The notes: generated by a model not told the origin, from the sequence alone. A DNA stretch of 64,000 bases from Geobacter sp. OR-1 (GCF_000813145.1 NZ_BAZF01000001.1:124001-188000); one strand, 5' to 3'. Shown: positions 55,582-64,000, counted from the stretch's first letter. Numbers and translations: made by a program.

Positions 55582-56084
55582 ACCGCCTGAAAATCAAGAT
55601 TATCCTCATAACGGCGGCAATGTTGACAGTGATCTGCGTAGCCCAGTCCTGGGGAGCGGTGAAGATCGGCATGACCCTCCCGGCCGGCCAGTTCCGGGAT
55701 CTGCGCGGCAACTCCGTCCGGCTCCCCGCAGCAACCAGCGGCAGAATCACGGTCATCCTCTTATGGGCGCTCGGATGCAGTTCGTGCCGCGAGGATCTGC
55801 CGGCACTGGATGCGCTCTACCGGAAGCTTAAGCCCAGGGGGGTCGAGGTTGTGGGGATAAACATCGGCCAGGGGAAGAGTGATGTGGAGAAGTTTAGCCG
55901 AGAGGCCGGCATCAGCTACAGCCTGTTGCTGGACCCGGAGAAGAAAAGCGTAGCGCTCTACGATGCGGCCGGTATCCCGCGCACCATAATCCTGGACCGG
56001 AACGGCACGATCCGGTTCAAGATCATCGGCAGCACCCCGCCCGAGCTGATCAGAAAGTACGTCACCAGCCTGCTGGACAGCTGA
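55578..56084 (+). CDS. Exported redoxin (TlpA/AhpC-TSA-like thioredoxin)
   Basis: A 168-residue protein coupled to cusA by ATGA. The start at 55578 (MNRLKIKIILITAAMLTVIC) gives a signal peptide; the longer frame to 55419 is a shadow of cusA. The thioredoxin domain has a CxxC active site in WALGCSSCREDLPALD and the cis-proline loop DAAGIPRTIILDRNG. It may keep periplasmic copper-binding cysteines reduced or serve cytochrome maturation; its operon with Cus genes favours metal stress. Confidence 0.88.
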   Translation: MNRLKIKIILITAAMLTVICVAQSWGAVKIGMTLPAGQFRDLRGNSVRLPAATSGRITVILLWALGCSSCREDLPALDALYRKLKPRGVEVVGINIGQGKSDVEKFSREAGISYSLLLDPEKKSVALYDAAGIPRTIILDRNGTIRFKIIGSTPPELIRKYVTSLLDS

Positions 56085-56125
56085 CAAAACTACTGCGGGG
56101 CCAATCTGCTGTGTTGCCGTGGCCG

Positions 56126-58804
56126 CTACCTTCTTTTTGCGTCGGCAAGAACCAGCAACGCCGGGAGAAAGACCAGGAAGGCGGCCACCACCGCGGTCAT
56201 CCCGAGCGACATGACCGCGCCGATGCTGAAGACCCCCTGGTGCCGCGCCACCATCAGCGCCCCGAAACTGAAGAGGATCGTCAGGGCGTTCAGAAGTACC
56301 CCGACCCCGGCGCTGCTGGTCACGACCTGCAGCGGCGTCTCCCCCTCGTTGCGATACCGGTTGATGATGTAGATGGCCGAATCGACCCCTACCCCCAGCA
56401 GGAGCGGCATGACGATGATGTTGGCCACGTTGAACCTGATTCCGGCCAGCCACATCCCGCCGATCATCAGCAAGAGCCCGCTGAACAGCGGCAACAGCCC
56501 GAGCAGGGCAAACTTCACGCTCCGGAATGTGACCAGCAGGATGACCGCAATCCCGGCAAAGGCATAGCCGAACGCCCGCAAATACGCGTCCCGCAGGATG
56601 GTCATCGACTCGAAGACATTCACCGGCTCGCCGGTAACCCGGTGATAGACCGAACGGATCTGGGCGATGAATTCCGCCAGCGGCTCGCGGTCAAAGATCT
56701 CCTTTTTCGGCGCAATCTGTAGCAGCAGCTTGCCGGTCTTACCCACGAACCGGGCCTTCAGCTGCGGCGGCACATCGCTGTCAGTCAGCGGAGCTGCCTC
56801 CAGGCTCGACTTCAGCTCACCGATCTTGGCCGGGAACTGGCTGAACATGCTCCCCTGGAACTCCCGGAGCATACCCAGGGCATTGCGGTCCTTCTCCTTT
56901 TCCAGCGATCCGAAAAACTTGTCCAGGGTCTTCAGGAACGCGGCCACTGCCGGCGCTTCGCCAGCCTTGCGCCCTTCCAGCGCGTTCTTCAGCTTCTCGA
57001 CCCGGTCGCGGAACCCCTCGAACACTGCCGGTAGCTCCATGACACTCAGGTTCTCGTCGTACGGCACCGGTTTCACCTCTGCCATCACCTTGCGCAGGGC
57101 CGCGATCTCGGCCAGCTTTGCCTCCTGGCCGTCCGGCACAAAGCTCAGAGCGCTCACCACGTGATCAACAGCCGGCAGCTTTTCCAGCCTGCGGGTCAGA
57201 TCCAGAGCTTCGCTGCGGTCTTTGGCCATGGCCACGCCGAAATAACCGGAGTTCTCGCGGCTCCGCATCAGCTTGTAGGCGTAAGTGACCGAATCCAGCC
57301 CCTTGGCCTGCAGGTTCATCATGTTGTAATCGAACCCGGTCCGCATAAGCGGCAGGGCGCAGAGGAGCGAAAGCGCGACCGTGGCGGCAATGATCGGCCA
57401 GGGCCGGGAAAAGAGAGCGGCCAGCACCGGATGGGCAAAAGTTCCGAGGCTGCGTGTTGTTGCAGGCTTGGGTTTGCGCCACTTCGCCAGCAGCACCAGT
57501 ATTGCCGGGAGCACGGTGAAGGTGCAGAGCACGCAGAAGACAATGCCGCCGGCGGCAATGATCCCCAGCTCCGCGATCCCCTTGAAATCGGTCATGGCAA
57601 AGGTGGCAAAGGCGAGCGCCACCGTGGCCCCGGCCATGATGATCGCCAGGATGTTCTTCGTGATCCCGCCATCAATCGCCTCGATATGCGGCAGCCCGGC
57701 CTTCAGCCCCTCCTGGTACCGGAGCACCACCTGGATGCCGTATTCGACCCCGAGGCCGATCAGCATCACGGCAAACGCCATGGAGAGAATATTGAGATGG
57801 CCGACCGCCAGGGTGGCGAAGCCAAGCGACAGGGAGATCGCCACCAGCAGGGAAACCATGGCGGCAATCACGTTCAGCACCCCGCGGAACGCGACCAGCA
57901 GGAGCAGCACCGTCAGGCCGAGGGAGAGAAAGGTGGAGGTCTCCATATCCTTCTGGCTGGTCGCCATCTCCTCGTATTCCAGCACCGGAACGCCGGTCAG
58001 CCCGGCCTGGACCCCCTTGAATTCCGGTTGTTTGAGGAGTTCGGTCAGCTCGGCACGGATCGCTTTGATCGCCTTTTCCGCCGGCACGAAGCTGGTTTCG
58101 TCCTTCACCGGCAGGATGGTGATCACCTGCTGCTTGCCGACGCTCTCCAGCATGGACGGCTTGCCACTAGCGCTCCCCTTCAGGAACGAATCCATGGACA
58201 GGGTGCTGTTCTTGCCGTCAAACCCCTTGAAGCCGGTATCGAGGCTCGCCAGCATGAAGGAGAGGCTCGCCAGCCTCTGCTTCGCCTCAGGGGAATCGGG
58301 CGCCAGGGCGAGATAGCTATCGATCTGCGTCGTGATGCTCGTGAACAGGGTCTGCACCGACGGTGCCGCAGCCAGGTCCTTCAGCACCGGTGCCGCCAGG
58401 GTCAGGGTCTTGCTCAGCCCCTGGATCTCTTCCAGCGGCATGAACAGCAGCCCGTTCTTCCTGAAGAACGGCAGCCCGCCGGGGTAGAAAACCTCCCGGT
58501 AGGCACTGGGCGTCTTGTTCAGCCGGCTGTACAGGGCATCGCCAAAGGCAAGCGACTGCGAGGCATCGCTGGACTCGATGACCACCACGATATCTTCCTG
58601 GTCGCCGAACTCGCCCCGGTAGGCGTAGTATTCCCGCTGGAACGGCGCATTGCTCGGCATCAGGGAATCGCGGCCGGTGAGGAAGGTCATGCTGCTCTTG
58701 GCGTACAGGAGCGACAGGACGGAAAGAAGAAGGGCGACCACGATGATCGCCCTGGGATAGGTTGATACGAAGGCAAAGAGCCTTCCGGGTGATGATGGCT
58801 TCAA
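56126..58804 (-). CDS. hpnN: RND/MMPL-family transporter, HpnN (hopanoid) type
   Basis: An 892-residue RND-superfamily protein of the size of hopanoid-associated HpnN. It starts at a TTG (MKPSSPGRLFAFVSTYPRAI) and has two six-helix blocks separated by periplasmic loops. The signature ALAFATFAMTDFKGIAELGI lies in the first block and LPLLLGVGVDSAIYIINRYR in the second. HpnN moves hopanoids to the outer membrane. No other hopanoid gene is in the window, so the substrate is inferred from similarity. It is convergent with the redoxin gene (41-base gap). Confidence 0.85.
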   Translation of the reverse strand: MKPSSPGRLFAFVSTYPRAIIVVALLLSVLSLLYAKSSMTFLTGRDSLMPSNAPFQREYYAYRGEFGDQEDIVVVIESSDASQSLAFGDALYSRLNKTPSAYREVFYPGGLPFFRKNGLLFMPLEEIQGLSKTLTLAAPVLKDLAAAPSVQTLFTSITTQIDSYLALAPDSPEAKQRLASLSFMLASLDTGFKGFDGKNSTLSMDSFLKGSASGKPSMLESVGKQQVITILPVKDETSFVPAEKAIKAIRAELTELLKQPEFKGVQAGLTGVPVLEYEEMATSQKDMETSTFLSLGLTVLLLLVAFRGVLNVIAAMVSLLVAISLSLGFATLAVGHLNILSMAFAVMLIGLGVEYGIQVVLRYQEGLKAGLPHIEAIDGGITKNILAIIMAGATVALAFATFAMTDFKGIAELGIIAAGGIVFCVLCTFTVLPAILVLLAKWRKPKPATTRSLGTFAHPVLAALFSRPWPIIAATVALSLLCALPLMRTGFDYNMMNLQAKGLDSVTYAYKLMRSRENSGYFGVAMAKDRSEALDLTRRLEKLPAVDHVVSALSFVPDGQEAKLAEIAALRKVMAEVKPVPYDENLSVMELPAVFEGFRDRVEKLKNALEGRKAGEAPAVAAFLKTLDKFFGSLEKEKDRNALGMLREFQGSMFSQFPAKIGELKSSLEAAPLTDSDVPPQLKARFVGKTGKLLLQIAPKKEIFDREPLAEFIAQIRSVYHRVTGEPVNVFESMTILRDAYLRAFGYAFAGIAVILLVTFRSVKFALLGLLPLFSGLLLMIGGMWLAGIRFNVANIIVMPLLLGVGVDSAIYIINRYRNEGETPLQVVTSSAGVGVLLNALTILFSFGALMVARHQGVFSIGAVMSLGMTAVVAAFLVFLPALLVLADAKRR

Positions 58805-58845
58805 GGTTATTGCTCTCTCTTGGTGGATTTAACGACAGGGCGGGG

Positions 58846-59257
<412 letters not shown>

Positions 59258-59267
59258 CCGTAACAAC

Positions 59268-60292
59268 TCACGCTGCGGTTGAATCAAAGAACCCCCTGAA
59301 CGCCTCGACAGCGCGGACAATGCCGGCTTGGTCGATATCCAGGTGGGTCACCAGCCTCATGACCCGCCCTCCCCTGACCAGCACCCCGCTCTGTTTCAGG
59401 TGGCTCTCCAGGGCCGCGGGATCGGCTGCTGTCAGCTTTACGAATACCATGTTGGTCCGGACCGGGGCGGTATCGACCTTCAGGCCGTCGATATCGGCTA
59501 ACCCTTCGGCCAGGAGGGTTGCATTGTAATGGTCTTCGGCCAGCCGGTCGATATGGTGCTGCAGGGCATGAATCCCGGCAGCGGCCAGCATGCCGGCCTG
59601 GCGCATCCCGCCGCCGGCCATCTTCCGCCAGTGCCTGGCCTCGCGGATGAAATCCCTGCTGCCGCAGAGGATCGACCCGACCGGCGCGCCGAGCCCTTTG
59701 GAAAGGCAGACGTTGAGCGAATCTACCTGGCCGGCGATTGCCGAAACCGGTATACCCTGCGCTACCGAGGCGTTGAAGAGCCGCGCCCCGTCCATATGGA
59801 GCGCCAGACCGTGCCTGAGCGCCAGGGAGCGGATTTCCGGAAGATATGCCATCGGCAGCGGCTTGCCGGCCTGGGTATTCTCCAGGCAGATCAGCCGGGT
59901 CCGGGCGTAGTGGTCGTCAACCGGCTTGATGACTGCTTCCACTTTGGCAACGGCCAGGGTGCCGTCCGGCTCGAACTCCACCGGCTGGGGCTGAATGCTG
60001 CCGAAAACCGCGGCGCCACCCGCCTCCCAGCGATAGCAGTGGGCCATGGCACCGGCAATGTACTCGTCCCCCCGCCGCAGTGGGCAAGCAGAGCAACCAG
60101 ATTCCCCTGGGTGCCGCTGCTGACGAACAGGGCCGCCTCCTTACCGAGCATCTCGGCAGCCAGCCGTTCCAGCCGGTTGACCGTCGGGTCCTCGCCGAAG
60201 ACGTCGTCACCAACCTCTGCCCCGGCCATGGCCGAGCGCATGGCCGCAGTCGGCCGGGTTACGGTATCGCTACGGAGATCTACCGGTTTCAC
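59268..60292 (-). pseudogene. ltaE: L-threonine aldolase, frameshifted in a run of six C
   Basis: A PLP fold I enzyme cleaving threonine to glycine and acetaldehyde. The N-terminal part runs from GTG 60292 ([20 protein letters not shown]) to ALLAHCGGG; the rest continues in another frame from GDEYIAG-like codons ([15 protein letters not shown] onward) to 59268. It includes the region expected to hold the PLP lysine (DSLNVCLSKGLGAPVGSILCGS). The shift falls on C6 at 60068-60073; one more G on the coding strand would restore about 341 residues, the normal length. The GTG overlaps the pmbA stop (GTGA). As with mqnA and pilO, a sequencing error is a real possibility. Confidence 0.88.
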
Positions 60293-61626
60293 GTGCCGCT
60301 CACGTCCAGAGATGAGATCAACAACGACGGCGAGGCGATGGAGCCGTAAAAGCGGAGATCGTCACCCACGGCATCGACCTTGGCGAACAGGTCCATGATA
60401 TTGCCGGAAATGGCGATCCCCTTGACCGGACTGGTCACTTTGCCGTTCTCGATCAGGAAACCGCTGGCGCCGACCGAGAAATCGCCGGAGATTGCATTGG
60501 CGGTGTGCATGCCGATGACATCCACCAGCAGGATGCCGCGGGTTATGCCGGTCAGCAGTTCGCTCGCCGGAGCCGGTCCGTTTTCGATGTAGAAGTTGCT
60601 GACCCCCATGTGCGGCGCCCCTTTGACCCCGCCGCGGCTGGCATTGCCGGTGGAGGCGCAGCCGTCCTTGCGGGCGCAGTAGCTGTCGTACAGATACCCC
60701 AGCAGCTGGCCGTTCTCGACCAGCAAGGTATCCTGCGACGCCACCCCTTCGCCGTCGAACGGCGTGGTAGCCATGCCGCCATCGAGGATGCCGTTGTCGC
60801 GTATCCGGAAGATCGGTGAAAAGAGCCGCTCCCCCAGCTTGGCGGCCAGCATCGACCGCCCTTTCTGGACGTTCTCGGCTACGAAAGACGGCGCCAGCAC
60901 GCCGAGGATCTCGCCGGCAACATGGCTGTCCAACACTGCCGGGCAGCGCATGGTGGGGATGGTGCCGGCCCCGAGCAGGGCCGTGGCCTTGCGGGCGGCC
61001 TCAACGGCAATGGCTTCGATGTCCACCCCGTCGAACCGGCTGCTGAACCCGAAGTCCCATCCCATCTGGGAATCGCCGTCGGCCTCGGCAATGACCGCAA
61101 TGCTGGAAGATACCGAGGTGCCGCGGTACTCTCCGGACACGCCGAGGAAATTGCGGATGGCGACCGCATAGTCGGATTCGCCGTAGCTGCTCTTGCGGAC
61201 CCGCTTCAATCGGGAATCGCTAGCCAGGGTCAGCCGCTCCAGATCCATCCCCCGGGCAATCTTCGCCTCCTCGGGAACCGTTTCCAGGGTTGAGTCGAAC
61301 AGCCCCTCCAGCCTGGGAATCGGCATGGCCTGCGGCAGGCCGTTGAACCGGTCCGGGGTCTGGGTAGCGGCGCCGACCAGGGCGTTGTCGATCATCCGCA
61401 CGAGATCGGCCTGCTCCATGCTGGTCGAAAACGAGAACCCGAGCCCCTCCCCCTGCAGCAGCCTGACACTGACCCCGACCGGCTCGGAACAGCGGAAGGT
61501 ATCGACCTTCTGGTCCTTGACCTCGATCGACAGGTTGCGCGACGCCCCGGCCATGATCTCCCACCCGTCCAGCGCACGCCCCTTGAGAAGCGTTTCGACA
61601 TTGTCGATGATCTTTTGCAGCTCCAT
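60289..61626 (-). CDS. pmbA: TldD/PmbA-family protein (PmbA/TldE type)
   Basis: A 445-residue member of the U62-like metalloprotease family. TldD-TldE heterodimers act on microcin B17 precursor, CcdA antitoxin and modified peptides. Typical segments are [25 protein letters not shown] near residue 40 and [26 protein letters not shown] near 300. I do not see the HExxxH zinc motif of TldD, so this is the TldE/PmbA-type subunit. The ATG at 61626 with CGAGGGA upstream is preferred to a longer frame. No tldD is in the window. Confidence 0.9.
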   Translation of the reverse strand: MELQKIIDNVETLLKGRALDGWEIMAGASRNLSIEVKDQKVDTFRCSEPVGVSVRLLQGEGLGFSFSTSMEQADLVRMIDNALVGAATQTPDRFNGLPQAMPIPRLEGLFDSTLETVPEEAKIARGMDLERLTLASDSRLKRVRKSSYGESDYAVAIRNFLGVSGEYRGTSVSSSIAVIAEADGDSQMGWDFGFSSRFDGVDIEAIAVEAARKATALLGAGTIPTMRCPAVLDSHVAGEILGVLAPSFVAENVQKGRSMLAAKLGERLFSPIFRIRDNGILDGGMATTPFDGEGVASQDTLLVENGQLLGYLYDSYCARKDGCASTGNASRGGVKGAPHMGVSNFYIENGPAPASELLTGITRGILLVDVIGMHTANAISGDFSVGASGFLIENGKVTSPVKGIAISGNIMDLFAKVDAVGDDLRFYGSIASPSLLISSLDVSGT

Positions 61627-61750
61627 ATATCCCTCGTTGCTCTCGCTTAATTGATTCAAACCGGCCCATCAGGGCTCTCCGGCTAAGAGACTATAGCCTT
61701 TCTTGACGGAATACTCAACCCCGGCAACCGGCACAAAATGCTCGGCAGAA

Positions 61751-61869
61751 TCAGAAATCCAGCGGGCTTTTTGCTTCCTTGATCGTCCGCACCGGCACGC
61801 AGTGGGTGTAGATCATGGTCGTCTTCAGGCTGGAATGACCGAGCTTGGTCTGGATGGTGCTGTCATAAG
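61751..61869 (-). pseudogene. C-terminal remnant of an integron-integrase-like tyrosine recombinase
   Basis: The minus frame ending at TGA 61751-61753 reads YDSTIQTKLGHSSLKTTMIY and THCVPVRTIKEAKSPLDF. This is the last 38 residues or so of a tyrosine recombinase: LGH carries the catalytic His/Trp-box position and TTMIYTH the catalytic Tyr. The SPLDF end resembles integron integrases. Upstream (above about 61865) similarity is lost, so the Arg-containing N-terminal part is gone. The 411-base stretch 61627-62037 holds only this remnant. Two attC-like sites lie 1 kb away. Confidence 0.75.
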
Positions 61870-62037
61870 GGCATGGCGGAAGAAGAGTAACCTGGCTGAC
61901 GGTGACGTACCAAGTGGCCGCTTCCACGCAAATCAGGCGTTCAATTCAAAGAATCATCGCAATTCCTTAGAATTTTTAATTTAAGTTTTATCAAAAATTG
62001 CGTATAGTTGGCGAAATTTTTTTACCATGGGAACTCT

Positions 62038-62391
62038 GTGAAAACACGACTGACTCTGAAACCCGGACAACACGGCACCAAATCGCTATTGAAGAAATAC
62101 GGCGATGCATTGGTTTGCGTGAGATTTCGTTATGATCCCGAAACCAAACAACGTCTGAAGACCGTAGAACTAGTCATTGAGCGAAGTGACTGGACTCCGC
62201 CCCCTCCGCGCTTTACAAACGACACGCTGGTGCCGTTGCGGATAAATGCCAAGGACATGGCAATCCGCAACAAGGCAAAAGCGGCCGGTGGGCGTTGGAA
62301 TCCTGAAAAGCAGCTATGGTTTGTTAGCTACGGCAATGTGGTGGGTACTGCACTGGAAAAATATATAGATGTAGATGGGTTTGATAAGTAG
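62038..62391 (+). CDS. Conserved hypothetical protein (117 residues)
   Basis: Starting at GTG 62038 it reads VKTRLTLKPGQHGTKSLLKK, then DALVCVRFRYDPETKQRLKT, a Pro-rich WTPPPPRF and a final GGRWNPEKQLWFVSYG. I have a sense of this as a widespread small protein of soil and subsurface bacteria, but know no function. It is soluble, basic and without cysteine pairs. The frame extends to a TTG at 62008, but the GTG start gives the natural family N-terminus. It lies between the integrase remnant and the cassette region, on the strand opposite the cassette genes. Confidence 0.7.
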   Translation: MKTRLTLKPGQHGTKSLLKKYGDALVCVRFRYDPETKQRLKTVELVIERSDWTPPPPRFTNDTLVPLRINAKDMAIRNKAKAAGGRWNPEKQLWFVSYGNVVGTALEKYIDVDGFDK

Positions 62392-62394
62392 GCT

Positions 62395-62490
62395 GAAGCC
62401 TTTACCATATAGATGTATATAGCACCACCCCATATATATGTAGATACTTCCATCTATATTTATATTGGTCGATATACATGTATATGGCAC
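62395..62490. repeat. A/T-rich tract with repeated TATAGATGTA-like motifs
   Basis: The stretch contains several overlapping variants of ATATAGATGTATATAG and ATATATATGTAGATA on both strands, unlike the GC-rich chromosome around it. It may be a recombination scar or low-complexity junction between the 117-residue gene and the cassette array. Confidence 0.4.
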
Positions 62491-62491
62491 A

Positions 62492-62518
62492 CGCTAACCG
62501 GTGATTAACGAGTTGGAC
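62492..62518 (-). other. Possible degenerate attC end
   Basis: On the minus strand GTCCAAC (62518-62512) fits the attC RYYYAAC box and is followed by TCGTTAATCACCG and GTTAGCG (62498-62492). At 27 bases it is too short for a working attC (about 57 or more), so it would be a deleted remnant downstream of the 62614-62817 gene. Confidence 0.25.
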
Positions 62519-62613
62519 ATAAATCAAGCTATGCATAATTATCCAGAGCGAAAGATAATTCGATGTAACTATGACATCCCTGACGAGGGATGGAGATGCA
62601 TTGAGGTTTTTCG

Positions 62614-62817
62614 TCAAAGAGCGGCCGATTTTATCGACGAAAGAAGTCGTCTTTTGGAGTCATAGCGGAGATTGATGGTCTCAGAAACAAGTTGAATATC
62701 TGTGCTCTTTACAGGAAAAACGTTGATTCCATTGCCACTGACCACAGAATCATCGCACCTCCCATCTCGTAGCAAAAGGGAAAGCAACAGCACTGATACA
62801 AAAAACAATTGGCGCAT
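62614..62817 (-). CDS. Short exported protein, probably a cassette gene, possibly truncated
   Basis: From ATG 62817 (MRQLFFVSVLLLSLLLRDGR) with a GGGGG binding site, the product is 67 residues: a signal peptide then NVFPVKSTDIQLVSETINLRY and an abrupt basic tail. The segment after the signal looks like the start of a larger periplasmic domain, so the gene may be cut. The start is 44 bases after an attC-like site, as expected for a gene cassette. Confidence 0.5.
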   Translation of the reverse strand: MRQLFFVSVLLLSLLLRDGRCDDSVVSGNGINVFPVKSTDIQLVSETINLRYDSKRRLLSSIKSAAL

Positions 62818-62860
62818 TACAACCCCCATCTTCAATGCATTTCACTGTTTATTTTTCGCT

Positions 62861-62924
62861 GCCCAACGGCTTGAGGGTAACCAGCGGCGGTTTTATTGCC
62901 GCCTGGTCTAACCGAGTGTTGTGT
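62861..62924 (-). other. attC-like recombination site 1 (64 bp)
   Basis: Read on the minus strand, ACACAAC (62924-62918) and a perfect GTTRRRY box GTTGGGC (62867-62861) bound a 64-base imperfect palindrome. Inner arms are GGTTAGACCAGGCGGC and GCCGCTGGTTACC around an AATAAAA-type loop. It starts 3 bases after the stop of the gene at 62928 and is followed by the next cassette gene. Length, boxes, imperfect arms and position are those of an integron attC. Confidence 0.7.
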
Positions 62925-62927
62925 GCC

Positions 62928-63470
62928 TTAGTTGCATCCTTCGATATACTGCACTGAGTCGAACCGGCCAGATCTGAAACTTGTGATCTTTCCTTTTTCA
63001 GTCTCAAAAATGTACCCGAACCCAGGCTTAGTCTTTACGATAAGGTATTTCCCGTCTTTTCCAATATAGGGGTGTACCTGCTCATTCACTTTTCCAGGAA
63101 ATGCTTTTTTCACCGCTTCTTCAGTGTCGCCGACGCGTACACCACCAACTGATGAGATTTTTCGTGATTCGATGTCTATTCGGGAAATTCGTTCTTCTTC
63201 AATCATGAATCCGATGTCGCCATACTTTCCGCCAGGGTAAACTTAGTAGCAAGCCTCGTTTCCTGAATCTGATGGTTCAGTCTCTTTTAGATTTATTCCT
63301 GATTTTGCTGAAGCCTCGTTAACCGTCATTCCAACCGTTATGGGGCCTATGCGATCAACCTGCAACTGGTACTTTTCTAGTTTTTTCAGATCAACGGCAA
63401 AGACAAGGTTGGTGGCAAAAAGTAGGCTCGCGATGACAATGGCAAAGATTTGCATTTCATTCCTTTTCAT
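62928..63470 (-). pseudogene. Exported hypothetical protein interrupted by one in-frame stop
   Basis: The first part (63470-63243) has a signal peptide (MQIFAIVIASLLFATNLVFA) and VDRIGPITVGMTVNEAS, ending NEACY-TAA. The same frame continues VYPGGKYGDIGF and then MIEEERISRIDIESRK to RFDSVQYIEGCN at 62928. Read through the TAA (63245-63243) it is a 180-residue protein of a pattern I recognise from many Gammaproteobacteria (GPxxxGMT...GxxVGDxE...GRxxxVxYxEGC, paired cysteines), function unknown. TAT or TAC at the stop would restore it. The better start is probably ATG 63455, with AAAAGGA in front. It is flanked by two attC-like sites. Confidence 0.75.
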
Positions 63471-63471
63471 T

Positions 63472-63537
63472 GCACAACGTCGTGGGGGCGCAGCGGCGGA
63501 GCGTCAGCGGAGCCCGTCTGCCGCCGCCTTGTTAGCT
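63472..63537 (-). other. attC-like recombination site 2 (66 bp)
   Basis: On the minus strand AGCTAAC (63537-63531) and GTTGTGC (63478-63472) bound a GC-rich imperfect palindrome (AAGGCGGCGGCAGACGGGC ... CCGCCGCTGCGCCCCCACGAC). The upstream cassette gene ends inside the first box (TAA 63534-63532) and the next ATG lies 2 bases after the second box. That layout is typical of cassette arrays. The boxes deviate from RYYYAAC/GTTRRRY at one position each. Confidence 0.65.
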
Positions 63538-64000
63538 GTTATTCTCTATGACATGCCGAAGCTCTTCTGCCCACTTCTTCACAAAAAAGCCACATGCTTC
63601 AGTCTCATTCTTGAACTTGCGCTTATCATTTCCAGGATAATAGCCAACTATCCAGGATTTGCTCCGAATGAAGCCACCTTCTTGCTCTTGGATGTACCAG
63701 CCTTTGCCGGAACGGTTGTCTACAGATTCAATCAGCCATGGTTCAATAAGTTCTCGATGGACTTTGAAGAATTCGGTTAGATGCTCTTCGGTAATCTGCG
63801 AGTAGTTTTCTAAATATCCGGACTCCTTACTATCTGTATGTTCGCACTTCAGAATATCCGACAACCTCTTGCCTGAAACCTCGTCAATTATGGAAAACAT
63901 AGGAAGCCACTTTGGCATTTCGGGCCTGAGATGAATCACGGTCTGCCATGTTCCAGACCGGCCGGTAGGAAGGATGAGAATAAATATGGTTACGATAAAA
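63532..64000 (-). CDS. Cassette gene of unknown function, start beyond the window
   Basis: The frame is open from the stop at 63532 to the window edge (at least 155 codons). A GTG at 63939 could start a 135-residue protein, but codons above it encode FIVTIFILILPTGRSGTWQT, a signal-peptide- or anchor-like stretch, so the true start is probably outside. The body is hydrophilic and aromatic (GKGWYIQEQEGGFIRSKSWI, VGYYPGNDKRKFKNETEACG). No family recognised. Its stop codon lies inside attC-like site 2. Confidence 0.6.
   Translation of the reverse strand, partial: FIVTIFILILPTGRSGTWQTVIHLRPEMPKWLPMFSIIDEVSGKRLSDILKCEHTDSKESGYLENYSQITEEHLTEFFKVHRELIEPWLIESVDNRSGKGWYIQEQEGGFIRSKSWIVGYYPGNDKRKFKNETEACGFFVKKWAEELRHVIENNS

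Noticed and set aside
57161-58765. 534-codon plus-strand frame over the HpnN-like gene
   Set aside because: Mirror frame of a well-supported RND gene; His/Gln/Arg-rich junk composition.
61703-61984. 93-codon plus-strand ORF
   Set aside because: Opposite strand of the recombinase remnant, which has real family motifs; this one has none.
62531-62665. 44-codon plus-strand ORF (MHNYPERKIIRCNYDIPDEG...)
   Set aside because: Protein-like composition, but no ribosome-binding site and it overlaps the 3' end of the minus-strand cassette gene; possibly a fragment of another cassette. Too little support.

Overview
The window looks like chromosome of a Geobacter-type bacterium (Desulfuromonadia/Geobacterales). 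The reasons are the gene content and order: an aro-acc-type IV pilus neighbourhood, a menaquinone (futalosine) gene, a PilS/PilR-type sigma-54 regulator pair, a PEP-CTERM protein beside a multicopper oxidase, the carboxyspermidine route to polyamines, and a hopanoid-type RND protein. This is recognition from protein content only; the species cannot be named from here.

Layout. 1-8.5 kb, minus strand: the tip of an unidentified gene, a frameshifted mqnA, then gcvH, accC, accB, an M24 peptidase, aroQ, a roadblock protein, a TPR protein, aroB and aroC. 8.9-32.6 kb, minus strand: a type IV pilus locus. Read in the direction of transcription it runs pilD-pilS-pilR, then, behind a near-perfect sigma-54 promoter, a DsbC-like thiol protein, a zinc-ribbon membrane protein, pilY1, fimT, pilV, pilW, pilX and a ComEA-like protein. 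After that come an XRE regulator, pilM-N-O-P-Q and two lipoproteins. No major pilin, PilB, PilC or PilT is present. 32.8-36.2 kb: a tiny candidate selenoprotein gene on the plus strand, then a minus-strand VOC-ccdA-tlpA group, a 79-residue unknown with its own sigma-54 promoter, and a polyprenyl diphosphate synthase. 36.4-45.8 kb: two M16 peptidases and a polysaccharide deacetylase, a Cys-rich mini-protein with proC, then a polyamine operon (carboxynorspermidine dehydrogenase, nspC, speA). 46.7-50.7 kb: a sigma-54-driven PEP-CTERM protein and a Tat-exported multicopper oxidase. 50.7-58.8 kb: a CusBA-type metal efflux set with a redoxin, and an HpnN-like RND protein. 58.8-61.6 kb: DUF2442/DUF4160, a frameshifted threonine aldolase and a PmbA-like protein.

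The last 2.3 kb is accessory DNA. It holds a C-terminal remnant of an integron-integrase-like tyrosine recombinase, then minus-strand cassette genes separated by two sequences with the size, boxes and imperfect palindromy of integron attC sites. One cassette gene is broken by an in-frame stop and another runs off the window.

The most interesting points are: (1) a 29-codon ORF ending in UGA that continues in frame for 22 more codons to a TAA just before a strong terminator, with a hairpin where a bacterial SECIS should be; (2) the integron end; (3) three sigma-54 promoters; (4) three core genes (mqnA, pilO, ltaE) each broken by a one-base indel in a G/C run, which could be sequencing error or real mutation.
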